Source: Rhizobium hidalgonense
GTDB taxonomy: Bacteria > Pseudomonadota > Alphaproteobacteria > Rhizobiales > Rhizobiaceae
Assembly: GCF_002914525.1 (NCBI RefSeq)
Contig: NZ_LODW01000116.1
Coordinates: 1-64,000, forward strand
DNA: 64,000 nucleotides
Direction: 5' to 3'
Position numbers and translations under genes: made by a program. Numbering within the stretch: position 1 is the stretch's first letter; each line of letters opens with the position of its first letter. Below, in pieces: positions 18,172 to 27,702 of this stretch. The notes beneath the pieces were generated by a model. It was not told the DNA's origin, searched no databases, and worked only from the letters and a program-made list of their open reading frames with translations.

Positions 18172-19326
18172 ATGAAAAGCATTGGGATAAGCATTTTATC
18201 GGCATCTATGCTCATGGCCTGCGCTGCCACAAGCGGTTTTGCCGCCGACGAAACCAAGATCAAGACGATCACGGATGCCGCGATCAAGCCGATCATCGAG
18301 AAATATGCCATCCCCGGCGTTGCCGTCGCCATCACCGCCGACGGCCAGGACCACATCTTCAACTATGGCGTCGAATCCAAGGACACCGGCAGGCCGGTGG
18401 CGCCGACCACGCTGTTTGAGCTCGGCTCGATCAGCAAGACCTTCACGGTGACGCTGGCATCCTATGCGGAAGCAAGCGGACAACTCTCACTGTCGGACAA
18501 GGTCGGCAAGTTTCTGCCGGCGATGAAGGGAAAGCCATTTGGCGATGTCACCCTGATGTCTCTGGGCACCCATACAGCCGGCGGATTTCCGCTGCAGCTT
18601 CCCGATGAGATCAAAACCGAAAAACAGCTGCTCGGCTATTTCGAAGCCTGGCGACCCTCCTATGCGGCTGGGACGCAGAGAAGTTATGCCAATCCCAACA
18701 TCGGCATGCTCGGCTATGTCGTGGCGAAAGCCATGCACGGCGATTTTGCGGCGTTGATGGAGGGCAAGCTGTTTGCCGCGCTCGGTTTGAAAAGCACCTA
18801 TATCGATGTGTCGAACGCGCGGCTCGCGGACTATGCTCAAGGTTATAAGCGCAGCGGCGAGCCGGCCCGGATGACGCCGGCCATGCTTTCGGCCGAAGCC
18901 TATGGCGTCAAATCCACCGCAGGCGACATGATCCGTTTCGTCGGCGCCAATATGGGCCTGGTCAAGCTCGACGAAAAACTGCAGCAGGCGATCACCAACA
19001 CCCATATCGGGTATTTCAAAGCAAGGGCGATGACCCAGGATCTCATCTGGGAGCAATATGCCTATCCGCCGAGCTTGAGCGACCTGTCGCAGGGCAATTC
19101 GCCCGCCATGCTGAAAACCATGCCGGTCTCGGAATTGCGGCCGCCGATGAAGCCGCGAGACGATGTGTGGATCAACAAGACCGGCTCGACCAATGGCTTC
19201 GGCGCCTATGTCGCCTTCATCCCCAAACAGCGGCTCGGCATCGTCATCCTGGCCAATAAGAACTATCCCAACGAGGATCGCGTCGCCGCAGCCTATCAGA
19301 TATTGACCGCGCTCTCGGCCGACTGA
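18172..19326 (+). CDS. ampC: Class C (AmpC-type) beta-lactamase family serine hydrolase
   Basis: A 384-residue periplasmic serine hydrolase. The signal peptide ends near residue 26 (SGFAAD). The three class C motifs are intact: SISK (nucleophile Ser at ~91), YAN (~174) and KTGS (~342). Length and motif spacing match chromosomal AmpC enzymes rather than DD-peptidases. ATG 18172 is preferred over ATG 18163 because GGAGG (18158-18162) abuts the latter but sits nine bases from the former. Inducibility is suggested by the divergent AmpR-like regulator. Confidence 0.88.
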   Translation: MKSIGISILSASMLMACAATSGFAADETKIKTITDAAIKPIIEKYAIPGVAVAITADGQDHIFNYGVESKDTGRPVAPTTLFELGSISKTFTVTLASYAEASGQLSLSDKVGKFLPAMKGKPFGDVTLMSLGTHTAGGFPLQLPDEIKTEKQLLGYFEAWRPSYAAGTQRSYANPNIGMLGYVVAKAMHGDFAALMEGKLFAALGLKSTYIDVSNARLADYAQGYKRSGEPARMTPAMLSAEAYGVKSTAGDMIRFVGANMGLVKLDEKLQQAITNTHIGYFKARAMTQDLIWEQYAYPPSLSDLSQGNSPAMLKTMPVSELRPPMKPRDDVWINKTGSTNGFGAYVAFIPKQRLGIVILANKNYPNEDRVAAAYQILTALSAD

Positions 19327-19660
19327 ACCAAAACAGGCCGGCCGACTCGGCACACGTCGGGCGGGCCTCCGCGGCAAGCACACGGCATCATTTAATTCTG
19401 CATCGAGCGTCCGAAAATCGAGTCGGACTTTAGCCCGATGCCGAGCCAGCGCCCTCGTGATACACAAAACCAGTGCGATCGACGGACGCATTCCGGCGCA
19501 GGTGCTCTGACGCCGAATCGGCGGGCACTACTTTAAGTAAAACCTATGAATAATTAAGATTAATAAGGGAGTATTTCCTGGAAAACTTCTAATGAATTGC
19601 CACGACTTAAAGGTGATGCTAATAAACGCTCATATTCTTAACGTCACAAGGCACAATGCA
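19327..19660. other. Intergenic region before the glycan module
   Basis: There is no gene. The left part is ordinary GC-rich spacer. The right part (about 19530-19600) is strongly AT-rich and is the likely promoter region of the glycan module, although no clean -35/-10 pair could be assigned. Confidence 0.5.
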
Positions 19661-20617
19661 ATGAAAAGCGTATTGATTTCTGGCGGAGCTGGATTTATCG
19701 GTTCACATCTGTGCGACCGGCTTTTACTTAGAACGGACGTCCAGAAACTGGTGGTCGTTGACAATCTCTGGACCGGACTTTTCGACAATATCGCCCATAT
19801 TAGGGATCCCCGCTTTCACTTCGTGAAGTCGGACGTCGAGACGCTGCGCAGTTCTGAAAAATTCGATGAAATCTACCATCTTGCGTCCCCGGCATCGCCG
19901 CCATGGTATATGAAGGAACCGAAGAGGACGATTTCCGCCAATCTTCTCGGAGCACTCCGGCTGCTGGAGCTTTTGAAGAAGGGCGGGCGTTTCGGCTTCA
20001 CCTCGACCTCCGAAGTCTATGGCGACCCGCTGGTGTCGCCGCAGCCGGAATCCTACAAGGGCCAGGTGGACTGCACCGGACCGCGCTCGTCCTACGACGA
20101 GAGCAAGCGCTGCACGGAATCGCTGCTGTTCGAAATGCAGCGCACCGAGGGGCTCGACCTCAAGGTCGTGCGTCCCTTCAACATCTACGGCCCCCGCACA
20201 CGGCCCGATGACGGCCGCGCCGTCTCCAATTTCATCACCCAGGCGCTGGCGGGCCGGCCGATCACCGTGTTCGGCGACGGCAAGCAGTCGCGCAGCTGGG
20301 GCTATGTCGACGATGTCGTCGATGGTTTCGCGCGATATTTCTGGATCAATGAAACCGACTACAAGGGACCTCTGAACGTCGGCAACGATCGCGAGATTTC
20401 AGTTCTCGAAGTCGCGCAATATGTGTCCAAACTGGTCGGCGGCGTGCCGATCGTCTTCGAGCCATCACCGCCGCAGGACCCGACGAACCGACGGCCTGAT
20501 CTGACCAATGCGAACTACGTCATGCCGGAGTGGTCGTGCAAGGTCTCCTACGAACAGGGCGTGGCCATGACGCTCGACTGGTTCAGGGAAAGATTGACGG
20601 CGGGCGCGGCGGAATAA
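19661..20617 (+). CDS. UDP-glucuronate decarboxylase-like (UDP-xylose synthase family) SDR
   Basis: A 318-residue extended SDR. The nucleotide loop is ISGGAGFIGSHLCDRL, the catalytic Thr/Ser is in TSTSEVYGDP (~115), and the YDESKR box (~144) is typical of UDP-glucuronate decarboxylases rather than GalE epimerases. The family converts UDP-glucuronate to UDP-xylose in the cytoplasm; UDP-glucuronate would come from the dehydrogenase at 62433-63761. ATG 19661 has AAGG nine bases upstream and starts directly at the conserved fold. It heads a rightward glycosyltransferase cluster. Confidence 0.82.
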   Translation: MKSVLISGGAGFIGSHLCDRLLLRTDVQKLVVVDNLWTGLFDNIAHIRDPRFHFVKSDVETLRSSEKFDEIYHLASPASPPWYMKEPKRTISANLLGALRLLELLKKGGRFGFTSTSEVYGDPLVSPQPESYKGQVDCTGPRSSYDESKRCTESLLFEMQRTEGLDLKVVRPFNIYGPRTRPDDGRAVSNFITQALAGRPITVFGDGKQSRSWGYVDDVVDGFARYFWINETDYKGPLNVGNDREISVLEVAQYVSKLVGGVPIVFEPSPPQDPTNRRPDLTNANYVMPEWSCKVSYEQGVAMTLDWFRERLTAGAAE

Positions 20618-20693
20618 GCCATCACGACTTTCAACGCTCGCGTCATTAGACGCGAGCGGCGTATGCTCAGGGGTGCGATTTGAGAGAGTGGTA

Positions 20694-21872
20694 ATGCGTG
20701 AATCAATACCGTCCGATCTGAAGGATGTGAATTTCCCCGTACCGATCCACTATCTCGATCTGGCATCCGACCATATCGACGCTGCGTCGTCTCCGCTCTC
20801 CAATGGGCTGGTGGTCTTTCTGTCGGATGGTCTTCCCGTCGGACAAGCCTACATCGAAAGACTGGAAACTGCCGCGGCACTGGCCGAGCGTGTCGTGCGG
20901 CCGGATACGCTCGAGCATATCGCTCAAGTCGCGCAAACGCCGCTTCGCAATCGCGAGGTCAGCATTCTGATCTGCACCAAGGACCGGCCGGAGGAACTGC
21001 GCCGGTGCCTGGCCTCGATCCCCGAACAATCGCTCCGCCCCGTAGAGATCATCGTCGTCGACAATGCGTCGGCTGGCGATGCGACGCGTCGCGTGGTTGA
21101 AGAGGCTGGCATCACTTATGTCCGCGAAGATCGGGTCGGGCTGGACTTTGCACGCAACGCGGCGGTTCGCGCGGCGAAAACCGAGTTCGTCGCCTTTACA
21201 GATGATGACGTGGTCCTTCACCGCCAATGGCTAGAGAACCTGATGAAGGCATTCGACCGGCCGGAGATCGCCTGCGTCACCGGGCTGGTGCTGCCCGGAG
21301 AACTCGCAACGCCCGCGCAATTCATCTTTGAAAAACACTGGAGTTTCGGCAGGGGTTATCTCCGGCAGGATTTCGACCAGGATTTCTATCGCCTTCACGA
21401 ACGTTACGGCGCTCCGGTCTGGACGATCGGCGCCGGCGCAAGCCAGGCCTTCCGCCGCAAGGTTTTCGACGAGATCGGCCTGTTCGATGTCCGCCTCGAT
21501 ATGGGTGCGGCCGGCTGCTCGGGTGATTCAGAATATTGGAACCGGCTGCTGCATCACGGCCATGTCTGCCGCTACGAGCCGACGGCGGTCTCGTGGCACT
21601 TCCACCGCAAGGATATGAAGGGGCTCGCCAAACAGATCTACCAATATATGAGCGGCCATATCGCCGCACTGCTGGTGCAGTATCAACATACCGGCAATGG
21701 CGGCAATCTCCGACGCATTCTGCTTTCGTTTCCGAAATATTATGCCGGCAGGCTGCGCAAAAGATTGCGCAAAGGTGCGACGTCGCACGACTTCTTTTTG
21801 AAGCAGGAGATGCTCGGAAGCATCAATGGCGCCTTCTATGTTCTGCGCCGATGGAAGATGCGAGCATGGTGA
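20694..21872 (+). CDS. GT2 glycosyltransferase
   Basis: A ~392-residue protein with a ~95-residue N-terminal extension of unknown role, then a GT-A fold: VSILICTKDRPEELRRCL, the VDNAS box and the metal-binding FTDDDV, with a later GCSGDSEYW acid region. ATG 20694 and GTG 20673 are both possible starts. There are no convincing membrane spans, so it acts at the cytoplasmic face. It overlaps the next gene by seven bases. Confidence 0.85.
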   Translation: MRESIPSDLKDVNFPVPIHYLDLASDHIDAASSPLSNGLVVFLSDGLPVGQAYIERLETAAALAERVVRPDTLEHIAQVAQTPLRNREVSILICTKDRPEELRRCLASIPEQSLRPVEIIVVDNASAGDATRRVVEEAGITYVREDRVGLDFARNAAVRAAKTEFVAFTDDDVVLHRQWLENLMKAFDRPEIACVTGLVLPGELATPAQFIFEKHWSFGRGYLRQDFDQDFYRLHERYGAPVWTIGAGASQAFRRKVFDEIGLFDVRLDMGAAGCSGDSEYWNRLLHHGHVCRYEPTAVSWHFHRKDMKGLAKQIYQYMSGHIAALLVQYQHTGNGGNLRRILLSFPKYYAGRLRKRLRKGATSHDFFLKQEMLGSINGAFYVLRRWKMRAW

Positions 21873-24868
21873 CGACGGCCGCGCCCGATATCTCCTTCCT
21901 CATCCCTGCCCATAATGCAGGCGATACACTTGCCGAATGTCTTGCCAGCCTGCAGCGGCAGACCCGATCGAACTGGCAGGCGGTGGTGGTCGATGACGGT
22001 TCGAGCGACCGCACCTGGGAGATACTTCAGGGCATCGCAGCAACGGACGATCGGATTTTCGCTGCCCGCCAACCGAATGCCGGCGCAGCCGCGGCGCGGA
22101 ACCACGCCGCCAGATTGGCGGCCGCCCCCCTGCTCTGCATGTTGGATGCCGACGACTGGGTAGATCCGAGCTTCGTCGAAACCCTGCTGCCGGTGGCAGC
22201 GGATGCATCTCCAGCGACTATTGCCTATTGCTCCTACCGCCGTGTCGCGCCGGATGGCCGGCAGATGCAGGTCGAACAGGCTCCGCTCCTGACAGGGAAT
22301 ATCGCCAAGCGCGAATTCTCTTCCTTTTGTGCGCTTGCCGTCCATACGGTCGTCTTTCCCAAAAGCCTTTTCGACAGACTCGGAGGTATGGATGAGAGCT
22401 TGCAGACCTGCGAGGACTGGGATCTGTGGCTGCGCATGGCCTTTGCAGGCGCCGAATTTCGCCGTGTGGACGAATGCCTGGCTTTCTATCGCATGAAGGC
22501 GGGATCGCTGTCCGGCGATCCGGTCAAAATGGTTCGTGACGCCATTTGCGTGACGAGTAAGGCAGAAGCGCTGCGCGTGCAGCACGGCTTATCGGCCGAG
22601 GAGCCGGAGGCGGGTTGGATCACGCCCGCCGTCAGCCAGTTGCGCATGCTTGCCTGGGTCGTCGCGGCCAAGCTCGATTCGACCTTGGATGTTGCAGCCC
22701 TGGCAGCACTCCTGCCCGAAATACCGGACGCTACGGGTTACGAGAGCTTCTTTGCCGGCGTGATCCTGCACGGCCTGCAGACCGGCCTGCTCCCCGACCG
22801 GACCGACGATCTGATCGATGCGCTCGACAAATGGCAGCCGACGTTCCTTCGGCTCATCCAGTTGATCCAGCGTCATTCCTTCCCCGGCACCGGGCGCAAG
22901 ATCACTGAATCTGCCTGCTGGCAACTTTCCGCCGCGAACTTTTTGCGCTCCTTCACGCTCGGCAATATTCAGGTGGCCAGTGTCGAGATCGGCGCGCTTT
23001 CCAGGATCCCCAAGACTGAGCAAGCCGATACGCTCATCATGCACTGCTTTGCCGGTGCAGAGCATGTCGGCTCCTTTGTCGGGCCATTCTGGGGGGATCT
23101 TTCGATCCGGGCGCAGATCCGACTGATCATGTATGAGATGAAAGCAGCAGAACATCTGCAAAATCCGCATACGCTCGCCTATTTCAGTTCCTGGACAAGG
23201 GAAGCGCTGCGTGGCTACAGAGCCTTCGGCGGGCTGATCATCCACAATGGCCGGCGGCGAGGACGTTTCGAACGACTGATGGTCCACCTCGGGCGCAACG
23301 CCCTGCTGGCCAGCGCGCCAAGCGACAAGCAGGACTACGATGCTCGGCTGTCCGACATCCTGCGGGATATCGAGCGCCGTTTGGCGCCACTGTTTCGAGA
23401 TTCACCTCAGTTGCCGTCAGACAAAAACGAAGGGACTGCGCCCGTTCGATCAGAAGAAGAATATTGGGAGCATATCTTCGAACGTCCCGATCCATGGAAT
23501 TACGTCTCGGTCTACGAACAGGTCAAATATGCGCAGACGTTGAGCCTGATCCCGCAGGGGATCGACAAGGCGCTGGAGCTTGCCTGTGCCGAAGGCATTT
23601 TCACCGAAAAGCTGGCGGCAAAGGTCGGCCGGATGACGGCCACGGATATTTCGCAGCGGGCAATTGACCGGGCGGTCGAGCGGTGCCATGGCCAAGACAA
23701 CGTCGAGCTTCTCGTTCTCGACTTCGTCAGACAAGATCTTCCGCCCGAACAGGATCTCATCGTCTGTTCGGAGGTCCTCTATTACATGAAGGATGAGGAG
23801 ATGCTTGCCGCCGTCTGCCGAAAAATGGCGGCGGCTTTGAAACCGGGCGGCTATCTGGTTACCGCCCATGCGCATATCCGCCGCGACGAACCCAACCGGA
23901 CGGGTTTCGACTGGGGCAATCCTTTCGGTGTCGGGACGATCAAGCGGGTTTTCGCCGAACAGGCCGGGCTCGCCCTGGAAGAGACTGTCGATACCGAGCT
24001 CTACGCGATCCACCGCTTCCGGAAAGGCGCCATCGCCAGTCCTGCCCTGCGGATCGAGCGGCATGGAACGCCGTTGGATGTCGATGTCGCGAAGCACGTC
24101 ATCTGGGGCCCCGACGGCGTCGACCGCGAGGTGGCTTGGACGAACGAGCTGACGACCTCGGTCCCCGTTCTGATGTATCATCGGATCGCAGAGGAAGGAC
24201 CCGCCGCACTCCAGCGCTTCCGCACGCCGCCGGAGATTTTTCGCAAGCAGATGCAGTTCCTGCGGCGGCAGGGTTTTTACACCGTGACGGCGCCGACCCT
24301 CGCCGATCTTTTACGCAGCGGCAAGCCGATCCAAGGCCGGCCCGTCATGCTGACATTCGACGACGCCTATGTCGATTTCCTGGCGAATGCCTTCCCGATC
24401 CTGACCGAGAATGATTTCAGCGCCGACGTCTTCGTCGTCAGCGATAAAGTCGGCAGCCGCTCGGATTGGGATTCAGCCTATGGCGAAACTGCCGCCTTGA
24501 TGACGTGGGCAGATATTCAGGTGCTGCATCAAAAGGGCATCAGCTTCGGCTCCCACCTCGCCACCCACAGGCCAGCCAGTGCGATTGACAACGAATCGCT
24601 GCTGGCCGAAGCCATGCTGTCGCGCAATGCGCTGCAGAGCCGGCTTGGCGGAGCGGTGGAGGCAATCGCGCTGCCCTATGGGGCGACGGATTTCAGGGTG
24701 CCGGGCATTCTTGCCCTGGCGGGCTATGGCCTCGGCTTCACGACACGACCGGCAAAAGCCACCCTCTCCGACAATCTCTTCGCTCTGCCACGCATCGAGG
24801 TCCGCGGCGATCGTCCGCTTGACGCCTTCCCTGAACTCATGGGCCTACCGGGCGCCTTTATCGGATGA
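21866..24868 (+). CDS. Three-domain fusion: GT2 glycosyltransferase, NodS-like methyltransferase, NodB-like deacetylase
   Basis: A 1000-residue protein. Residues ~1-230 are a GT2 domain (FLIPAHNAGDTL, VVDDGSSDRTW, metal site DADDW at 94-98). Residues ~230-525 are a helical region I do not recognise. Residues ~530-715 are a SAM-dependent methyltransferase opening with EEYWEHIFERPDPWNYVSVY and LELACAEG, the NodS pattern. Residues ~764-995 are a polysaccharide deacetylase with motif 1 MLTFDDAY (~828), metal-binding SHLATH (~896) and LPYGATDFR. All catalytic residues expected of each domain are visible. ATG 21866 has GGAAG eight bases upstream; ATG 21851 is an alternative. Substrates are unknown; transfer, N-deacetylation and methylation of an amino sugar would fit. 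Confidence 0.85.
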   Translation: MVTTAAPDISFLIPAHNAGDTLAECLASLQRQTRSNWQAVVVDDGSSDRTWEILQGIAATDDRIFAARQPNAGAAAARNHAARLAAAPLLCMLDADDWVDPSFVETLLPVAADASPATIAYCSYRRVAPDGRQMQVEQAPLLTGNIAKREFSSFCALAVHTVVFPKSLFDRLGGMDESLQTCEDWDLWLRMAFAGAEFRRVDECLAFYRMKAGSLSGDPVKMVRDAICVTSKAEALRVQHGLSAEEPEAGWITPAVSQLRMLAWVVAAKLDSTLDVAALAALLPEIPDATGYESFFAGVILHGLQTGLLPDRTDDLIDALDKWQPTFLRLIQLIQRHSFPGTGRKITESACWQLSAANFLRSFTLGNIQVASVEIGALSRIPKTEQADTLIMHCFAGAEHVGSFVGPFWGDLSIRAQIRLIMYEMKAAEHLQNPHTLAYFSSWTREALRGYRAFGGLIIHNGRRRGRFERLMVHLGRNALLASAPSDKQDYDARLSDILRDIERRLAPLFRDSPQLPSDKNEGTAPVRSEEEYWEHIFERPDPWNYVSVYEQVKYAQTLSLIPQGIDKALELACAEGIFTEKLAAKVGRMTATDISQRAIDRAVERCHGQDNVELLVLDFVRQDLPPEQDLIVCSEVLYYMKDEEMLAAVCRKMAAALKPGGYLVTAHAHIRRDEPNRTGFDWGNPFGVGTIKRVFAEQAGLALEETVDTELYAIHRFRKGAIASPALRIERHGTPLDVDVAKHVIWGPDGVDREVAWTNELTTSVPVLMYHRIAEEGPAALQRFRTPPEIFRKQMQFLRRQGFYTVTAPTLADLLRSGKPIQGRPVMLTFDDAYVDFLANAFPILTENDFSADVFVVSDKVGSRSDWDSAYGETAALMTWADIQVLHQKGISFGSHLATHRPASAIDNESLLAEAMLSRNALQSRLGGAVEAIALPYGATDFRVPGILALAGYGLGFTTRPAKATLSDNLFALPRIEVRGDRPLDAFPELMGLPGAFIG

Positions 24869-24875
24869 CGACGCC

Positions 24876-25946
24876 ATGACTGCTGCTACAGCCCCTTTGA
24901 TCACCATCGTCATACCGGCTTACAACGCCGAGAAAACGCTTTTGGAAACATTGGGAAGCGTCTCCAGTCAGTCCTACGACAAGCTGGAGATCCTGGTGGT
25001 CGACGACGGATCGCGGGATGGCACCTTCGATCTTGCCCGCGACTATGGCCTGAAAGATGACCGGGTTCGTGTTCTCCGCCAGGACAATGGCGGGGTTGCG
25101 CGTGCGCGCAACCATGGGATCAGAGAGGCGCGCGGCCTCTATATCGCCCCCGTCGATGCCGACGACATATGGCATCCCGAGAAAATCGAGCTTCAGCTTC
25201 AGGCGCTGAAAAAGTTTCCGGACGGACACGGGGTTGCCTATAATTGGTATGCGGCGATCGACGAAAACGGCATCATCTTCGGCCATTCACGCCCGGTCCT
25301 GCATCAAGGCGATATCTTCGAACTCCTGCTCCGGGAAAACTTCATCGGCAATGGCAGCACGCCCTTGATGCCGCGGGCGGATGTCCTTGCCTGCGGCGGT
25401 TATGACGCCGGCCTGCGTGATGCCGGCGCCGAAGGGTGCGAGGATCTGAAACTTTATCTCGCTTTGGCCGAGAAATTGCCGTTCGCGCTGGTTCCGGATT
25501 TCCTCACCGGTTATCGCTTCACCCGGGGGAACATGTCCAGCAACGCCCATCGGATGCTGAAATCCCATGCCTTGGTAATGGCACCGATCGCTGCGCGTTA
25601 TCCGCAGCTTGCGCGCGATATCCGGGCGGCCCAGTTCAACACGGCGCGCTGGTATTTCAAGAAGGCCTTTTTTGACGGCGATTACCCCCAGGTGAAAAAG
25701 CTGGCGCCGATGATGGCCGGAAAATACACCCCGCAGCTGATCATCTACGGCATGCGGGACAGCTGGCGCCAAGCCAAACGCCAAGGCATCGCGATGGCAA
25801 AGCGCGCCCTTGGCAGACCCCCGGCCCGGCCGAAAACCCGCTTCGCAGGTGCAGTCCTTCCACAACCTGGAACGGCATTCAGCGATCGTTTCACGACCGT
25901 CCCCGTCAAGGACGCAGTGAAGCCGACCGGGGGCAGCCGACCATGA
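24876..25946 (+). CDS. GT2 glycosyltransferase
   Basis: A 356-residue GT-A enzyme with ITIVIPAYNAEKTLLETL, LVVDDGSRDGTFD and the metal site VDADDIWHP. A basic, variable C-terminal tail of ~60 residues follows the catalytic domain. It starts seven bases after the fusion gene and overlaps the exporter gene by four bases (ATGA), so it belongs to the same transcript. Donor and acceptor are unknown. Confidence 0.88.
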   Translation: MTAATAPLITIVIPAYNAEKTLLETLGSVSSQSYDKLEILVVDDGSRDGTFDLARDYGLKDDRVRVLRQDNGGVARARNHGIREARGLYIAPVDADDIWHPEKIELQLQALKKFPDGHGVAYNWYAAIDENGIIFGHSRPVLHQGDIFELLLRENFIGNGSTPLMPRADVLACGGYDAGLRDAGAEGCEDLKLYLALAEKLPFALVPDFLTGYRFTRGNMSSNAHRMLKSHALVMAPIAARYPQLARDIRAAQFNTARWYFKKAFFDGDYPQVKKLAPMMAGKYTPQLIIYGMRDSWRQAKRQGIAMAKRALGRPPARPKTRFAGAVLPQPGTAFSDRFTTVPVKDAVKPTGGSRP

Positions 25947-27697
25947 ATAGGTTTCGAAAACCCGCTCCCGCCAAACCGACAGGCGCCTATAATCTGATCA
26001 TCGCGGCTCGGTTCCGCGAGCTCCGGCAACTCGTACCGGCGCTGCACCTCAAGATGACGGTGATGATCATCCTCGGCATTCTGACAGGTTTCTTGGAAAT
26101 GGTGGGGATCACTTTTCTGGTCAGCCTCGTCTTTCTTCTCGGGCAGCAAGGCCCGGTTTCCGGCTCCGGCGCTGCATGGCTTCCAGCCTTTTTCGGCAGC
26201 ATCGACCTCAGTCTTTCAAAGCCAGTGCTGATCGGGATCCTCGTCGGCTCCATCCTGTTACGGATTTTTCTCGGATGTGCCAATGCGCTGATTGCAAGCG
26301 CCATCAACCACCGCATCAGTGATCGCGTGCGGGATCGTCTCTACGCCAAGGTCTTGACCATACCCTTCCAGCGCTTTCAGGATTACGAGCGCAGCGACCT
26401 GATCAACGTCATTGCAACCGAATCTTATGCGGTATCGTCGGCGCATGCCAACCTGGTGCGTCTGGGAGTCAATTTCGGCACGATCGTTATCTTCGGCATC
26501 GGCATGCTGGTCATGGCCTGGCCGATCGCCCTGCTTGGGCTCGCCTTCGGCTTCATCCATAATTTCGCGCTCGGTCTTTTTGCCGGCGCCTACCGCCGCC
26601 TCGGCGCCTCGGCACTGGCGGCGGTGGAAGCCTTGACCCAGTTGAGCTGGACAACGCTGCAGACCTTGAAGGCCGTCAAAAGCTTCGGCTTGGAACCGCG
26701 CCACCAGCAGCTTTTCGAAGCGCTTTCCCGCGACGTCGGCCAGACCTGGCGCAAATCGGACCGGATGGGGGCGATGACCTCGCTCCTCAGCGAGGTCCTG
26801 ACCTTCGGAGTCATTCTGACGATCATCCTGTCCTCGGAATTCCTGCCGGTGGATTTCAAGGCGGCGCTCTCGGCCACCATCCTTCTTTACCGGCTTCAGC
26901 CGCATATCAAGGGATTCGATTCCCAGATCCTCAGCCTTTACGAGATGGAAGCCTCGCTGCAGAACGTGCTGGCGCTGCTATCGGAAAAAGACGACACCAA
27001 ACAGACCTCGAAAGGGCAGCCTGTAACCCGCCTGGCAGATGCGATCGTCTTCCACGATGTCTCATTCGCCTACGAGCGTGCGAACGCCGCGGCTGTCAGC
27101 CATCTCAATTTTTCGATCCGAGCCGGTGAGACAACGGCGCTGACGGGGCCAAGCGGTTCCGGCAAGACGACGATCCTCAACATGATTCTCGACCTCACCC
27201 GGCCGACCCAAGGCAGGATCACGGTCGACGGCGGGGATCTCGCAACAATCGACCGCTCCAGCTGGCTGCAACTACTCTCCGTGTCGGGCCAGGACGTCGA
27301 ACTGATGGAGGGCACGGTGCTCGACAACATCAGATTTCGTCGCGATATCTCGGAGGATGATATCCGCTGGGCCGCCGATATGGCCTGCGCAACCGAGTTC
27401 ATCGAAGAACTACCGTATGGTTTCGATGAATGGCTGGGCGACGAGGCGATCCGGCTTTCGGGCGGGCAAAGGCAGCGCATCGGCCTGGCGCGCGCCCTCG
27501 CCGGCCGGCCACAGATCCTGCTGCTGGACGAAGCCACGAGCGCGCTCGACGAGGATACCGAGATGCGGGTGTTTGCCGCGATGAAGGAAGACGCCGGCAG
27601 GACGCTGATCGTTGTCAGCCATCGGCCCGCCGTCGCCCGACTGATGAAGAACCGGATCGATCTCCGTCCGCCCTCACCGACCTCCAGGCTGGGGTGA
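25943..27697 (+). CDS. MsbA-like ABC exporter (fused membrane and ATPase domains)
   Basis: A 584-residue half-transporter. The first ~320 residues hold about six membrane segments; the ATPase domain follows with Walker A GPSGSGKTT (~403), signature LSGGQRQRIGLARALA (~504) and Walker B ILLLDEATSALD. This architecture exports lipid-linked glycans, lipids or peptides as a homodimer. Embedded between GT2 genes with four-base overlap on one side and a six-base gap on the other, it most likely exports the glycoconjugate assembled by this module. That is an inference from context. Confidence 0.88.
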   Translation: MNRFRKPAPAKPTGAYNLIIAARFRELRQLVPALHLKMTVMIILGILTGFLEMVGITFLVSLVFLLGQQGPVSGSGAAWLPAFFGSIDLSLSKPVLIGILVGSILLRIFLGCANALIASAINHRISDRVRDRLYAKVLTIPFQRFQDYERSDLINVIATESYAVSSAHANLVRLGVNFGTIVIFGIGMLVMAWPIALLGLAFGFIHNFALGLFAGAYRRLGASALAAVEALTQLSWTTLQTLKAVKSFGLEPRHQQLFEALSRDVGQTWRKSDRMGAMTSLLSEVLTFGVILTIILSSEFLPVDFKAALSATILLYRLQPHIKGFDSQILSLYEMEASLQNVLALLSEKDDTKQTSKGQPVTRLADAIVFHDVSFAYERANAAAVSHLNFSIRAGETTALTGPSGSGKTTILNMILDLTRPTQGRITVDGGDLATIDRSSWLQLLSVSGQDVELMEGTVLDNIRFRRDISEDDIRWAADMACATEFIEELPYGFDEWLGDEAIRLSGGQRQRIGLARALAGRPQILLLDEATSALDEDTEMRVFAAMKEDAGRTLIVVSHRPAVARLMKNRIDLRPPSPTSRLG

Positions 27698-27702
27698 CGG
27701 CT

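Noticed and set aside
21866..24868. A nodulation (nod) gene cluster
   Set aside because: Although NodS-like and NodB-like domains occur, there is no nodA, nodC, nodD or nod box, and the GT2 domain is not a chitin synthase.
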